Below, in pieces: positions 37,161 to 46,573 of a DNA stretch of 64,000 nucleotides. Source of the stretch: Rhodovulum kholense (GTDB lineage: Bacteria > Pseudomonadota > Alphaproteobacteria > Rhodobacterales > Rhodobacteraceae). The position numbers were made by a program, and so were the translations under genes. Below the pieces are notes generated by a model. The model saw only the letters and a list, made by a program, of their open reading frames with translations, was not told the DNA's origin and searched no databases. How positions within the stretch are numbered: position 1 is the first letter of the stretch; the number at the start of each line of letters is the position of its first letter. The DNA lies in NCBI RefSeq assembly GCF_003053725.1, contig NZ_QAYC01000002.1, positions 1-64,000 of the forward strand, in the 5' to 3' direction.

Positions 37161-38390
37161 ATGCGCCGCGTCGTCATCACGGGCATGGGCATCATCTCGC
37201 CCATCGGCAATTCCACCGCCGAGGTCGAGGCGTCCCTGCGCGCCGGCCGCTCTGGCATCCGCTTCGAACCCGTCTATGCCGAAAACGGCTTCCGCAGCCA
37301 GGTCGCGGGCATCCCGCAGATCGATCTGGAAGCCTCGGTCGACAAGCGTCAGTTGCGCTTCATGGGCGCGGGCGCGGCCTACAACTTCCTTGCCATGGAA
37401 CAGGCCATCGCCGATGCCGGGCTTGAACCGGACGAGGTGTCGAACCCGCGCACCGGGCTGATCATGGGCTCGGGCGGGCCGTCGACCGCGAATTTCTTCG
37501 TGGCCCACAAGACCGTCAAGGAAAAGGGCAGCCCCAAGCGGATGGGCCCGTTCATGGTCACCCGCTGCATGTCCTCTACCAACTCGGCCTGTCTCGCCAC
37601 GCCCTTCAAGATCAAGGGCGTGAACTACTCGATCACCTCGGCCTGCTCGACCTCGGCGCATTGCATCGGCAATGGCACCGAGCTGATCCAGATGGGCAAG
37701 CAGGACGTGGTCTTCGCGGGCGGCGGCGAAGAGGTCGACTGGACGCTGTCCTGCCTCTTCGACGCGATGAACGCGATGTCGTCGAAATACAACGACACCC
37801 CAGAAACCGCCTCGCGCCCGTTCGACGCGACCCGCGACGGCTTCGTGATCGCCGGCGGCGGCGGGGTCGTGGTGCTGGAAGAGCTGGAACACGCCAAGGC
37901 CCGGGGCGCCACGATCTATGCCGAAGTGACCGGCTACGGCGCGACCTCGGACGGCTACGACATGGTCGCCCCCTCGGGCGAGGGCGGTGTGCGCTCGATG
38001 AAGCTGGCCCTGGAAACTCTGCCCGAAGGCCGCAGGATCGACTACATCAACGCCCACGGCACCTCGACCGTCGCGGGCGACATCGTCGAGGTCAAGGGCG
38101 TGCGCGAGGTCTTCGGCGAAAGCGGCGCGCCGCCTATCGGCTCGACCAAGTCGCTGACCGGGCACAGCCTGGGCGCGACCGGCGTCCATGAGGCGATCTA
38201 TTCGCTGATCATGATGCAGAAAGGGTTCATGGCGGCTTCGGCGAATGTCACCGAACTCGACCCCGAAATCCGGCCGGGCGAGATCGTGACCGAGCTGCGC
38301 GACGGTATCGAGATCGACAGCGTGCTGTCGAACAGTTTCGGGTTCGGCGGCACCAACGCGACCCTGGTGATGAGCAAATATCACGGATGA
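37161..38390 (+). CDS. fabB: 3-oxoacyl-ACP synthase I
   Basis: The 409-residue condensing enzyme elongates the unsaturated intermediate from FabA. Cys162 in [10 protein letters not shown], His in [11 protein letters not shown] and His in [12 protein letters not shown] are the catalytic triad. FabA-FabB pairing shows the anaerobic route to cis-vaccenate, the main lipid in this order. A clear ribosome site (AAAGGAG) lies seven bases upstream. Confidence 0.97.
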   Translation: MRRVVITGMGIISPIGNSTAEVEASLRAGRSGIRFEPVYAENGFRSQVAGIPQIDLEASVDKRQLRFMGAGAAYNFLAMEQAIADAGLEPDEVSNPRTGLIMGSGGPSTANFFVAHKTVKEKGSPKRMGPFMVTRCMSSTNSACLATPFKIKGVNYSITSACSTSAHCIGNGTELIQMGKQDVVFAGGGEEVDWTLSCLFDAMNAMSSKYNDTPETASRPFDATRDGFVIAGGGGVVVLEELEHAKARGATIYAEVTGYGATSDGYDMVAPSGEGGVRSMKLALETLPEGRRIDYINAHGTSTVAGDIVEVKGVREVFGESGAPPIGSTKSLTGHSLGATGVHEAIYSLIMMQKGFMAASANVTELDPEIRPGEIVTELRDGIEIDSVLSNSFGFGGTNATLVMSKYHG

Positions 38391-38396
38391 TCTTCA

Positions 38397-39185
38397 ATGC
38401 CTGAGTTGATGAAAGGAAAGCGCGGCCTCGTCATGGGCGTCGCCAATGACCGGTCGATTGCCTGGGGCATTGCCAAGGCGATGGCCGACGAGGGGGCGGA
38501 ACTGGCCTTCTCGCATCAGGGCGAGGCTTTCGGCAAGCGGGTCGAGCCGCTGGCCGAAAGCGTGGGGTCGAGCTTTCTGGTCGATGTCGACGTCAACGAC
38601 GACGCCTCGCTCGATGCCGCCTTCGGCCGGATCGCCGAGGAATGGGGCAGCCTCGACTTTCTGGTCCATGCCATCGCCTATTCCGACAAGACCGAGCTGA
38701 CCGGCCGGTTCATCAACACCTCGCGCGAGAACTTCAGGAACTCGCTGACGATCTCTTGCTATTCGCTGATCGAGGTGGCGCGGCGCGCCCGGCCGCTGAT
38801 GCCCGAGGGCGGCACCATCCTGACGCTGACCTATCAGGGCTCGAACCGGGTCACGCCCTTCTACAACGTCATGGGCGTCGCCAAGGCGGCGCTGGAATCG
38901 ACCGTGCGCTATCTGGCCAACGACCTCGGCCCCGAAGGCATCCGCGTGAACGCGATCTCTCCGGGCCCGATGAAGACCCTCGCCGGGGCCGCGATCTCGG
39001 GCGGGCGCAAGACTTTCCGCCATACCGAAATGAACGCGCCGCTCGGCCGGAACGCGACGCTGGACTGCATCGGCGGCACCGCCGTCTATCTGGCCTCGGA
39101 CATGGGGGCCTGCACGACCGGCGAGATCGTCACCGTCGACGGCGGCTATCACGTCCTCGGCATGCCGCGGTTCGAGAACATCTAA
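38397..39185 (+). CDS. fabI: Enoyl-ACP reductase (NADH)
   Basis: The 262-residue short-chain reductase has Tyr146, Tyr156 and Lys163, the exact spacing of FabI, plus GVANDRSIAWGIA as the nucleotide site. It reduces the enoyl intermediate in each elongation round. It begins six bases behind the fabB stop. FabI of this type is the triclosan target in other bacteria; resistance cannot be judged here. Confidence 0.96.
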   Translation: MPELMKGKRGLVMGVANDRSIAWGIAKAMADEGAELAFSHQGEAFGKRVEPLAESVGSSFLVDVDVNDDASLDAAFGRIAEEWGSLDFLVHAIAYSDKTELTGRFINTSRENFRNSLTISCYSLIEVARRARPLMPEGGTILTLTYQGSNRVTPFYNVMGVAKAALESTVRYLANDLGPEGIRVNAISPGPMKTLAGAAISGGRKTFRHTEMNAPLGRNATLDCIGGTAVYLASDMGACTTGEIVTVDGGYHVLGMPRFENI

Positions 39186-39201
39186 CGACGCATAGCCCTC
39201 T

Positions 39202-39248
39202 CCCCCGCCTTCGGGGGCACGGACCCGGGCCAGGCCCGGGTCTTCGCT
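39202..39248. terminator. Tandem hairpins after fabI
   Basis: CCCCCG/CGGGGG around CCTT is followed by GACCCGGG/CCCGGGTC and then CTTCGCTTTT. The second hairpin with its T-rich end is a good terminator for fabA-fabB-fabI. The FKBP gene on the other strand stops 20 bases further on. Confidence 0.75.
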
Positions 39249-39261
39249 TTTCAGGGGCCGT

Positions 39262-39690
39262 TCAGCCGATCGAGACCAGTTCGATCTCGAAGGTCAGGTC
39301 CTTGCCCGCCAGCGGGTGGTTGCCGTCCAGCACCACGGCCTCTTCGGTCACTTCGGCCACGGTCACCGGCAGCACCTCGCCCTCGGAGGTCTGCACGTTC
39401 AGCCGGGTGCCAACCTCCAGCGGCACCGTGTCCGGCACCTGCGCGCGCGGGATCGCCTGGGTGGCATCGGGATTATGTGCGCCATAGGCCTCGGCGCAGG
39501 GTATCTCGACGGTTTTCCTGTCGCCCTCGGACATGCCCGGCAGCGCGGCGTCGAGGCCGGGGATGATCTGCCCCGATCCGACGGTGAATTCGAGAGGGTC
39601 GCGGCCCTCGGAGCTGTCAAAGGTAGAACCATCGGCCAGGGTGCCGGTGTAATGGATACGGACCTTGTCACCCGTTTGAACCTGGGTCAT
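39262..39690 (-). CDS. FKBP-type peptidyl-prolyl isomerase, SlyD-like
   Basis: The 142-residue protein has the FKBP core (VRIHYTGTLADGSTFDSS and PLEFTVGSGQIIPGLD) with an inserted flap of the SlyD type (residues about 70-120, PCAEAYGAHNPDATQAI). It lacks SlyD's His-rich metal-binding tail. It is a cytoplasmic foldase of the short branch. Single gene, with an AAGGAACC ribosome-like site before the start. Confidence 0.9.
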   Translation of the reverse strand: MTQVQTGDKVRIHYTGTLADGSTFDSSEGRDPLEFTVGSGQIIPGLDAALPGMSEGDRKTVEIPCAEAYGAHNPDATQAIPRAQVPDTVPLEVGTRLNVQTSEGEVLPVTVAEVTEEAVVLDGNHPLAGKDLTFEIELVSIG

Positions 39691-39822
39691 GCACGGTTCC
39701 TTTCAGTGAGGCGGGTGGATTTGCAGAGGCCGCGCGCATCGCGCGGGTACTCCCGACGTGGCATAAGCCTAGACATTCGGTCCCAGATGTAAACCCTGTC
39801 GCCCGGACAATCCCCTCCCGGC

Positions 39823-40203
39823 TCAGCGCGTCGGCATGATCAGCCCGGTCGCCGCGCCGGTCGGGTCCAGAACGATGGCGATGCGTCCGATCCCGGGCAC
39901 GTCGAAAGGTTCGCGCAGGACCGAGCCGCCCCGGCTGCGGGTTTCCTCCAGCGCCTTGTCCAGACGGTCGACCGCGAAATAGCTGAACCAGTCCGCGGGC
40001 GCGGTCTCCATGCCCGGCAGCATAGCCATGTCCATGACCCCCGCCACCGGCTTAGCGCCGCAATGGGCGACATGGTAGACCCCCGCCCCCATCGGCATCG
40101 GCTGGAAATGCCAGCCGCAGACCGCCTTGTAGTATTTCAGCGCGCCCGGAACGTCATGGGTCAGCAATTCGGTCCACCAGACCTTGCCGTGATTTTGCGA
40201 CAT
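39823..40203 (-). CDS. VOC (glyoxalase/bleomycin resistance) family protein
   Basis: The 126-residue reading from ATG 40203 is a single vicinal-oxygen-chelate fold: VWWTELLTHDVPGALKYYKAVCGW at the start (read as two parts) and WFSYFAVDRLDKALEETRSRGG later. It resembles the hydroxylase-like branch that binds small ligands or antibiotics. A GGAGGGG site is six bases upstream. The function is not predictable. It is divergent from the dehalogenase operon. Confidence 0.85.
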   Translation of the reverse strand: MSQNHGKVWWTELLTHDVPGALKYYKAVCGWHFQPMPMGAGVYHVAHCGAKPVAGVMDMAMLPGMETAPADWFSYFAVDRLDKALEETRSRGGSVLREPFDVPGIGRIAIVLDPTGAATGLIMPTR

Positions 40204-40318
40204 CGTCCCCTCCTGCGACTGCCGCCCCCAACCTAGCCGGATTCGTGCAACAGCGGCATGGCGTAACCTTCCACCCGTCACATCGCTGTGCCAATCTCGC
40301 CCCGCGAGGGAGGACAAG

Positions 40319-41011
40319 ATGCCGATCACCACCTGTATTTTCGACGCCTACGGGACGCTTTTCGACGTGGCCGCCGCCGCCCGCCGGGCCGCGGCAGAGC
40401 CCGACCATGCCGCTCTGGCCGAGAGGTGGCCGGCCCTGGCCGCCGCCTGGCGCGCCAGGCAGCTGCAATATACCTGGCTCCGGGCAATCACCGGGGCCCA
40501 TGCCAATTTCGGGCAGGTCACCGGCGAGGCGCTCGACTGGGCGCTCGAGGCGCAGGGGCTGGCGGGCGATGCGGGGCTGCGCGCCCGGCTGATGGCGCTG
40601 TATCGCGAGCTTGACGCCTATCCCGAGGTCCCCGCCATGCTCGAGGCGCTCAAGCGCGCGGGCAAGGCGACGGCGATTCTGTCGAACGGCTCGCCCGACA
40701 TGCTGACCGACGCGGTCGAGGCGGCCGGTATCGGCGCCCTGCTCGACGACCTGCTTTCTGTCGAAAGCGTCGGCGTCTACAAGCCCCATCCCTCGGTCTA
40801 CGACCTCGTGGGCCGGCGCTTCGGCTGCGACCGCTCCGAGGTTCTGTTTGTCTCGTCGAACGGCTGGGACGCGGGCGCAGCTGCGGGCTACGGCTTCGTC
40901 TCCGCCTGGGTCAACCGCGCGGGCGACCCGGTCGACCGCCTGCCCTGGCGTCCAGCCCATGTGCTGACCGATCTTGCCGGAATTCCGCATCTGGCGGAGA
41001 TGCTGGCATGA
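40319..41011 (+). CDS. Haloacid dehalogenase, type II
   Basis: The 230-residue HAD enzyme has Asp9 in CIFDAYGTLFDV as nucleophile, LSNGSPDMLTDAVEAAGI in the middle, and FVSSNGWDAGAAAGYGF, hallmark blocks of L-2-haloacid dehalogenases. The substrate could be a haloalkanoate or a phosphate ester. A GAGGGAGGA site precedes the start. Its stop overlaps the next start (ATGA), opening a four-gene coupled run. Confidence 0.9.
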   Translation: MPITTCIFDAYGTLFDVAAAARRAAAEPDHAALAERWPALAAAWRARQLQYTWLRAITGAHANFGQVTGEALDWALEAQGLAGDAGLRARLMALYRELDAYPEVPAMLEALKRAGKATAILSNGSPDMLTDAVEAAGIGALLDDLLSVESVGVYKPHPSVYDLVGRRFGCDRSEVLFVSSNGWDAGAAAGYGFVSAWVNRAGDPVDRLPWRPAHVLTDLAGIPHLAEMLA

Positions 41012-41856
41012 TCCGGTTCGCGGCCGATGACGGCCGAATGCTGGCCTATGACGATTGCGGCAAAGGCACCGCGCTGCTTTGCCTCGCGGGGCTCACCCGC
41101 AACATGGACGATTTCGAACCGGTGGTCGACGCCTTCGCCGACCGCGCCCGGGTCATCCGGCTGGACACCCGCGGCCGCGGCGGGTCCGACCACGACCCGG
41201 ATTTCATGAATTACAACCTGATCCGCGAGGGCCGCGACGCGCTGAACCTGCTGGACCATCTGGGGCTGCCGAAGGCCGCGATCCTCGGCACCTCGCGCGG
41301 CGGGCTGATCGCGATGATGCTGGCGGCCGGGCACAAGGACCGCCTGACGGGCATCTGCCTGAACGATATCGGCCCCCTGGTCGAACCGCGGGGTCTGGCC
41401 CATATCATGACCTATCTCGGTATTCCGCCGGACTATTCCGACTATGACGATGCCGCCCGGCGGCTTGAGGCCAGCATGAGCGACCGCTTTCCCGGCGTGA
41501 CCCGCAACCAGTGGCGGAGCTATGCCCGGCGGCTCTGGCGGCAATCCGACCACGGGCTGGCGCTGCGCTACGACCCAGCGCTCCGCCATGCGGTGATGGA
41601 ACAATCGGCAACCGACGCGCTGCCAGATCTCTGGCCGCTCTTCGACGCGCTTCAGGGCCTGCCGCTGGCGCTGATCCGCGGCGTGCATTCCGACATCCTG
41701 TCGCCCGAGACCGCAGCCGAGATGCGCCGCCGCCGCCCCGACATGATCTATGCCGAGATCCCCGACCGCGGGCATACGCCCTTTCTTGACGAACCCGACG
41801 CGGTGGCCGCCATCGCGATCCTCCTGGAGCGCATTTCGAAATGTCCATCGACCTGA
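41008..41856 (+). CDS. Alpha/beta hydrolase
   Basis: The 282-residue protein has the nucleophile elbow GTSRGG with Ser96, LDTRGRGGSD before it, and a late GHTPFLDEP carrying the His. Closest in style to epoxide-hydrolase or lactonase-like hydrolases. It overlaps the dehalogenase stop by four bases and the next gene's start by 16 bases, so all are translated together. Confidence 0.88.
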   Translation: MIRFAADDGRMLAYDDCGKGTALLCLAGLTRNMDDFEPVVDAFADRARVIRLDTRGRGGSDHDPDFMNYNLIREGRDALNLLDHLGLPKAAILGTSRGGLIAMMLAAGHKDRLTGICLNDIGPLVEPRGLAHIMTYLGIPPDYSDYDDAARRLEASMSDRFPGVTRNQWRSYARRLWRQSDHGLALRYDPALRHAVMEQSATDALPDLWPLFDALQGLPLALIRGVHSDILSPETAAEMRRRRPDMIYAEIPDRGHTPFLDEPDAVAAIAILLERISKCPST

Positions 41857-42821
41857 TCGACGCCGCAGCCGCCCGCCTGGCCGGCAGGGCGCGGCAGACA
41901 CCGCTTCTGTCCTCGCCCTTTCTCGACGACCTCGCGGGGCGGCGCGTTCTGGTCAAGGCCGAGTGCCTGCAGCACACCGGCAGCTTCAAGTTCCGGGGCG
42001 GCTGGTCGGCGCTCTCGGCACTGACACCAGAGGCCCGCGCGCGCGGCGTGATCGCCTTTTCCTCGGGCAACCATGCCCAGGGCGTGGCGCTGGCCGCGCG
42101 GATGCTTGGCGCGGCCGCCGTCATCGTGATGCCTTCGGACGCGCCCGGCCCCAAGATCGCCAATACCCGCGCGCTCGGGGCCGAGGTCGTGACCTATGAC
42201 CGCGCCACGGGCGATCGCGACGCCATCGGCGCCGAGATCGCAGAGGCACGCGGCCTGACGCTGGTCCGCCCCTTCGACGACGCCCAGGTGATCGCGGGCC
42301 AGGGCACCTGCGGGCTCGAGATCGCGGCCCAGGCCGCCGAGGCCGGGATCGACACCGCCGAGGTGCTGGTGCCCTGCGGTGGCGGCGGGCTGACCTCGGG
42401 CGTCGCGCTCGCGCTCGAGGCCCGGGCGCCGGGGCTGCGCGTCCGCCCGGTCGAGCCCGAGGGCTTCGACGATGCCACCCGCTCGCTGGTCTCCGGACGG
42501 ATCGAGACCAACACCCGCCGCGCGGGCTCGCTGTGCGACGCGATCCAGACGCCCTCGCCGGGGGACCTGACCTTTCCCGTAATGTCCCGGCTTTGCGGCC
42601 CCGGGATCGTCGTCAGCGAGGACGAGGCTCTGCGCGCGATGGCCGCCGCTTTCGAGCGGCTGAAGATCGTGCTGGAACCGGGCGGCGCGGTGGCTCTGGC
42701 GGCCGCGCTCTATCATCCCGAGCACGTCGCGGGCGACGCGGTCATCGCCATCGCCTCGGGCGGCAATGTCTCGGCAGAAACCTTCCGCATGGCGCTCGAC
42801 CGCTACGGGGATGCGCCATGA
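41841..42821 (+). CDS. Threonine/serine dehydratase, PLP-dependent
   Basis: The 326-residue fold-type II enzyme has Lys50 in HTGSFKFRGG and PCGGGGLTSGVALAL for the PLP phosphate. With no ACT domain it is the short catabolic or serine-racemase-like type, able to deaminate threonine or serine, possibly hydroxyaspartate. It overlaps the hydrolase gene in front by 16 bases and the EEP gene behind by four. Confidence 0.9.
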   Translation: MSIDLIDAAAARLAGRARQTPLLSSPFLDDLAGRRVLVKAECLQHTGSFKFRGGWSALSALTPEARARGVIAFSSGNHAQGVALAARMLGAAAVIVMPSDAPGPKIANTRALGAEVVTYDRATGDRDAIGAEIAEARGLTLVRPFDDAQVIAGQGTCGLEIAAQAAEAGIDTAEVLVPCGGGGLTSGVALALEARAPGLRVRPVEPEGFDDATRSLVSGRIETNTRRAGSLCDAIQTPSPGDLTFPVMSRLCGPGIVVSEDEALRAMAAAFERLKIVLEPGGAVALAAALYHPEHVAGDAVIAIASGGNVSAETFRMALDRYGDAP

Positions 42822-43999
42822 CGACTTTCACGATTGCAACATTCAACGTCCAGAACCTGATCGGCCCGGACCGGGAATATTATCATTTTGAAAAATACAG
42901 TTCGGCCGAACATGCCTGGAAGCAGGACTGGCTGGCTGATCAGCTGACCCGGATGAATCCCGACATCGTGGGCTTTCAGGAGATCTTCGAGCCCGAGCCG
43001 CTGCAACAGGTGATCGCAATGGCCGATGCGCGCGGAGACCAGTCGAACGCGGCCGGGCAGCCGGGGGCCGCACCGGGACGGAAGGCGATCCACCGCAAGG
43101 AGCGCTATGACAGCTACGGCGAGACCGCGCTGGCCTTCGCCCCCAACATCGCCGATTCCGGCCCCGGCGAACGGCGGCCCGGCGTCGCGATCCTGTCGCG
43201 CTTCGGCTTTGCCGACCAGCCGCAGTCGATCCAGCTGCTCGATCCGCCCGTCGACGTGCCGTTCCATCATCTGGGCGGAGGCGACGCGGGCAGCTATCAG
43301 ATCCGGCGGCTGACCCGTCCGATCCTCAAGGCCCGCATCCCGGTCGGCGATCATGTCGTAACCGTCTTCAACGCCCACCTGAAATCGCGGCTCGGGGAAT
43401 TCGTGCGCCCCCATGGCGCGCGCTTCTCGCCCGAAATCGACCTCTTGAACTACGACCCGGCGGGCCGGGCGATGGGCGCGCTCCGCTCGGGTCTGCGGCG
43501 GATGTCCGAGGCCTGGGTGCTGCGGCGCCTCGTGCTGGACGAACTTGCGCTCGACCGGCCGGTGATCGTTATGGGCGATCTGAACGACGACGACCGGTCG
43601 GCCACCCATGAAATCATCTGCGGCGAACGGCCCCTGCCCGATTACAGCTGGATGCGACGGCCAAACCCGCACGGCCCCGACGACCGCTATACGAAAGCCG
43701 AGTCCGACCAGATCCGCGAGGCCATCGACCGCGTCCGCCTGCAGGCCGCGGCGCAGCTTTTCATGCGCCAGAGCCTGCGTGACATGGTCTATACCGCCTC
43801 CTTCGCCGGAGTCTATCAGGCGCTCGACGCGATCCTGCTGTCGCGCCATTTCGACCCGGACCGGGTCGACCGGATTGGCGAGATGATCCATTTCGGCGCC
43901 TATAACGACCATATCACCGACGGCGCCGACCCCCAGTCGCCCGCCGCCCGCATCGTTTCGGACCATGGCCAGGTGATGGCCCATATCCGGCTGCGCTGA
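42818..43999 (+). CDS. Endonuclease/exonuclease/phosphatase family protein
   Basis: The 393-residue protein has the EEP pattern: ATFNVQNLIG (Asn), VGFQEIF (Glu), MGDLNDDD, and the C-terminal SDHGQVMAHI (Asp-His). The family covers nucleases, phosphatases and sphingomyelinases. No signal peptide is seen, so a cytoplasmic role. Its start overlaps the dehydratase stop (ATGA). Its substrate is unknown. Confidence 0.87.
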   Translation: MTTFTIATFNVQNLIGPDREYYHFEKYSSAEHAWKQDWLADQLTRMNPDIVGFQEIFEPEPLQQVIAMADARGDQSNAAGQPGAAPGRKAIHRKERYDSYGETALAFAPNIADSGPGERRPGVAILSRFGFADQPQSIQLLDPPVDVPFHHLGGGDAGSYQIRRLTRPILKARIPVGDHVVTVFNAHLKSRLGEFVRPHGARFSPEIDLLNYDPAGRAMGALRSGLRRMSEAWVLRRLVLDELALDRPVIVMGDLNDDDRSATHEIICGERPLPDYSWMRRPNPHGPDDRYTKAESDQIREAIDRVRLQAAAQLFMRQSLRDMVYTASFAGVYQALDAILLSRHFDPDRVDRIGEMIHFGAYNDHITDGADPQSPAARIVSDHGQVMAHIRLR

Positions 44000-44058
44000 T
44001 TGACGCGTCTGGCGCGCTCGGCCATCCTGCGCCGCGAAGATCAGGGAGGACACCCCGT

Positions 44059-44853
44059 ATGAAGATCGCCGATCTGGGCGACGTGGCGCTGCATTTCCGC
44101 GAAGATGGCGATCCCGACGGCCTGCCCGTGGTCTTTTCCAATCCGCTGGGCTGCGACCTGCGGGTCTGGGACGCGGTGGTGGCGCTGCTGCCGCCCGGGC
44201 TGCGCGCGATCCGCTACGACATGCGCGGCCACGGCCTGTCCTCCTGTCCGCCGGGCCCCTATGCGATGGGCGCCCTGGTGCGCGACGCCGAACGGCTGCT
44301 CGAATTTCTGGGGGTCCGCGATTGCGTCTTCGTCGGCCTGTCGATCGGCGGGATGATTGCCCAGGGACTGGCGGTCAAGCGGCTCGATCTGGTCCGCGCG
44401 ATGGTGCTGTCGAACACCGCCGCCAAGATCGGGACGCCCGCGATCTGGCAGGACCGCATGGCGACGGTGCGCGCGGGCGGGATCGAGGCGCTGGCCGATG
44501 GCACGATGGAGCGATGGTTCTCGCGCCCCTTCCGCCAAAGCCCTGACTGCGCGATCTGGCGCAACATGCTGACCCGCCAGCCGGTCGAAGGCTATCTGGG
44601 CTGCTGCGCCGCAATCTCGGGCACCGATTTCTACACGCCGACGGCCAGCCTGACCCTGCCGACCCTTGCCATCGCCGGCAGCGAGGACGGCTCGACCCCG
44701 CCCGATCTGGTGCGAGAAACGGCAGCCCTGATCAAGGGCGCCCGGTTTCATCTGATCCGCGGCGCAGGCCATCTGCCCTGCGTCGATAAACCCGGCGATT
44801 ATGCCGATGTCCTGACCACCTTCCTGAAAGACATCGGCCATGTTCCGGACTGA
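44059..44853 (+). CDS. pcaD: 3-oxoadipate enol-lactonase-like hydrolase
   Basis: The 264-residue hydrolase resembles PcaD: FSNPLGCDLRVWD, YDMRGHGLSS, the elbow VGLSIGGMI with Ser95, and GAGHLPCVDKP with the His. PcaD hydrolyses 3-oxoadipate enol-lactone in protocatechuate degradation, but no other pca gene is in the window. A GGGAGGA site is 10 bases upstream. It could be a relative of different specificity. Confidence 0.8.
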   Translation: MKIADLGDVALHFREDGDPDGLPVVFSNPLGCDLRVWDAVVALLPPGLRAIRYDMRGHGLSSCPPGPYAMGALVRDAERLLEFLGVRDCVFVGLSIGGMIAQGLAVKRLDLVRAMVLSNTAAKIGTPAIWQDRMATVRAGGIEALADGTMERWFSRPFRQSPDCAIWRNMLTRQPVEGYLGCCAAISGTDFYTPTASLTLPTLAIAGSEDGSTPPDLVRETAALIKGARFHLIRGAGHLPCVDKPGDYADVLTTFLKDIGHVPD

Positions 44854-44968
44854 ATCGGCACAGAAACAATGGTAAAATTCGAACCTCGCGCACTCGAAAC
44901 AGGCCAAATTCTCGCGCCTGGAGAGCCCGGAAGTATCAAATTCGCACACCTGGCGCAGACCGGCCCGC

Positions 44969-45676
44969 ATGACTGAGTTTCTACTGATCCACGGCTCCTG
45001 CCACGGGGCCTGGTGCTGGCGCGACGTGCTGCCCGCGCTTCACCATGCGGGGGCAAAGGCCCGGGCCATCGACCTGCCCTCGCATGGCACCGACCCGACG
45101 CCGCTGGCCGATGTCACGCTCGATCTTTATGCCGAAGCGATCCTTGGTGCCATCGACGAACCGGTGATCCTTGTCGGCCATTCGATGGCGGGTTTCCCGA
45201 TTTCGGCCGCCGCCGAGAAGGCGCCCGGGAAGATCAGGGCGCTGGTCTATGTCTGCGCCTATGCCCCGGTCGCGGGCCTCTCGCTGGTCGACATGCGCCG
45301 CGCCGCGCCGCGTCAGCCGCTGCTCGACGCTATCGTCAAATCCAAGGACGGGGTTTCGTTCAGCTTCGATCCAGAGAAGGTGCGCGACAAGCTCTTTCAC
45401 GATTGCTCGGACGAGGCCGTGGCCTTCGCCAAGGCCCGGCTCGGGCCTCAGCCGATCCTGCCCCAGGCCACGCCAATCACGCTTGGCAACCGCTATCGCT
45501 CTGTTCCCAAACGCTATATCCGTTGCCTGCAGGACCGCGCCATTCCCGCCGAATATCAGGCGACCATGACCGCGGACTGGCCTGCGGACCGGATCGATAC
45601 GCTGGACTGTTCGCATTCGCCCTTCCTGGCGGCCCCCGAGGCTCTGGCGGGCCTTCTGTTGCGCGCCGCCGGATGA
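44969..45676 (+). CDS. Alpha/beta hydrolase, methylesterase-like
   Basis: The 235-residue protein is of the plant methylesterase/hydroxynitrile-lyase style: LLIHGSCHGAWCWRD at the front, ILVGHSMAGFP with Ser72, and CSHSPFLAAPE with the His. The bacterial forms are small esterases acting on acids or lactones. It is preceded by a 115-base gap with no terminator seen and overlaps the next start by four bases, linking it to the cleavage enzyme gene. Confidence 0.87.
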   Translation: MTEFLLIHGSCHGAWCWRDVLPALHHAGAKARAIDLPSHGTDPTPLADVTLDLYAEAILGAIDEPVILVGHSMAGFPISAAAEKAPGKIRALVYVCAYAPVAGLSLVDMRRAAPRQPLLDAIVKSKDGVSFSFDPEKVRDKLFHDCSDEAVAFAKARLGPQPILPQATPITLGNRYRSVPKRYIRCLQDRAIPAEYQATMTADWPADRIDTLDCSHSPFLAAPEALAGLLLRAAG

Positions 45677-46518
45677 CCCGTCCCTGTATCCTCTGCGCAG
45701 CGATCACGGGCTCGGTCGCGCGGAAGGAAGACAATCCGGCGGTGCCGATCACCGTGGCCGAGCAGGTCGAAAGCCTGCAGGACTGCTTCGAGGCCGGGGC
45801 CGCCATCGCCCATTGCCATGTCCGGAACGACGACCAGAGCCCAAGCGCCGACCCCGAGACATTCGCCCGCCTGATGGAGGGCATCCGCAAGCACTGTCCC
45901 GGCATGATCGTACAAGTCTCGACCGGTGGCCGGTCGGGCGTCGGCGCGGTCCGGGGCGGAATGCTGCCGCTCTGCCCCGACATGGCTTCGCTGGCGGTCG
46001 GGTCCAACAATTTTCCGACACGGGTTTACGAGAATCCGCCCGATCTGGTCGACTGGCTGGCCTCGGAAATGCAGAAATACGATGTGAAGCCCGAAATCGA
46101 GGCCTTCGACCTCAGCCATATCTTTCAGGCGGTGACGATGGCCCGGGACGGCCGCCTGAAGGCACCGCTTTACGTACAGTTCGTGATGGGCGTGAAGAAC
46201 GCGATGCCCGCCGACCGGCCGAGTTTCGAATTCTATGTCCAGACGCTGAAGCGCATCGCCCCCGATGCCGAATGGTGCGGCGCGGGGATCGGACGGCACC
46301 AGATCGAGGTCAATGAGTGGTCCATGGCGCTCGGCGGCCATACCCGCACCGGGCTCGAGGACAATGTCCGGCTCGACCGCGACAGGCTGGCGCCCTCGAA
46401 CGCCGCCTTGGTGCGGCGCGCGGCCGAGCTTTGCGCGCGGTACGAACGCCCGGTGGCCAGCCCCGCCGAAGCCCGCGCGATCCTCACACTGGCACCCGCC
46501 CCCGCGAACGGGGTTTGA
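45673..46518 (+). CDS. Beta-keto acid cleavage enzyme (BKACE/DUF849)
   Basis: The 281-residue protein is a BKACE enzyme, the family that splits beta-keto acids with acetyl-CoA to give acetoacetate and a CoA ester (first known as 3-keto-5-aminohexanoate cleavage enzyme in lysine degradation). His47 and His49 in AIAHCHVRND and the Glu in GGHTRTGLEDN are metal ligands. SNNFPTRVYENPP and EIEAFDLSHI are family blocks. The pocket residues that set the substrate could not be assigned. It is coupled to the esterase gene by ATGA overlap. Confidence 0.9.
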   Translation: MTRPCILCAAITGSVARKEDNPAVPITVAEQVESLQDCFEAGAAIAHCHVRNDDQSPSADPETFARLMEGIRKHCPGMIVQVSTGGRSGVGAVRGGMLPLCPDMASLAVGSNNFPTRVYENPPDLVDWLASEMQKYDVKPEIEAFDLSHIFQAVTMARDGRLKAPLYVQFVMGVKNAMPADRPSFEFYVQTLKRIAPDAEWCGAGIGRHQIEVNEWSMALGGHTRTGLEDNVRLDRDRLAPSNAALVRRAAELCARYERPVASPAEARAILTLAPAPANGV

Positions 46519-46573
46519 ACCGGACCGGCGGCCGGGATATGCGAAGGGGGTTCTGTCCTGCGGAAGGCCCGCC

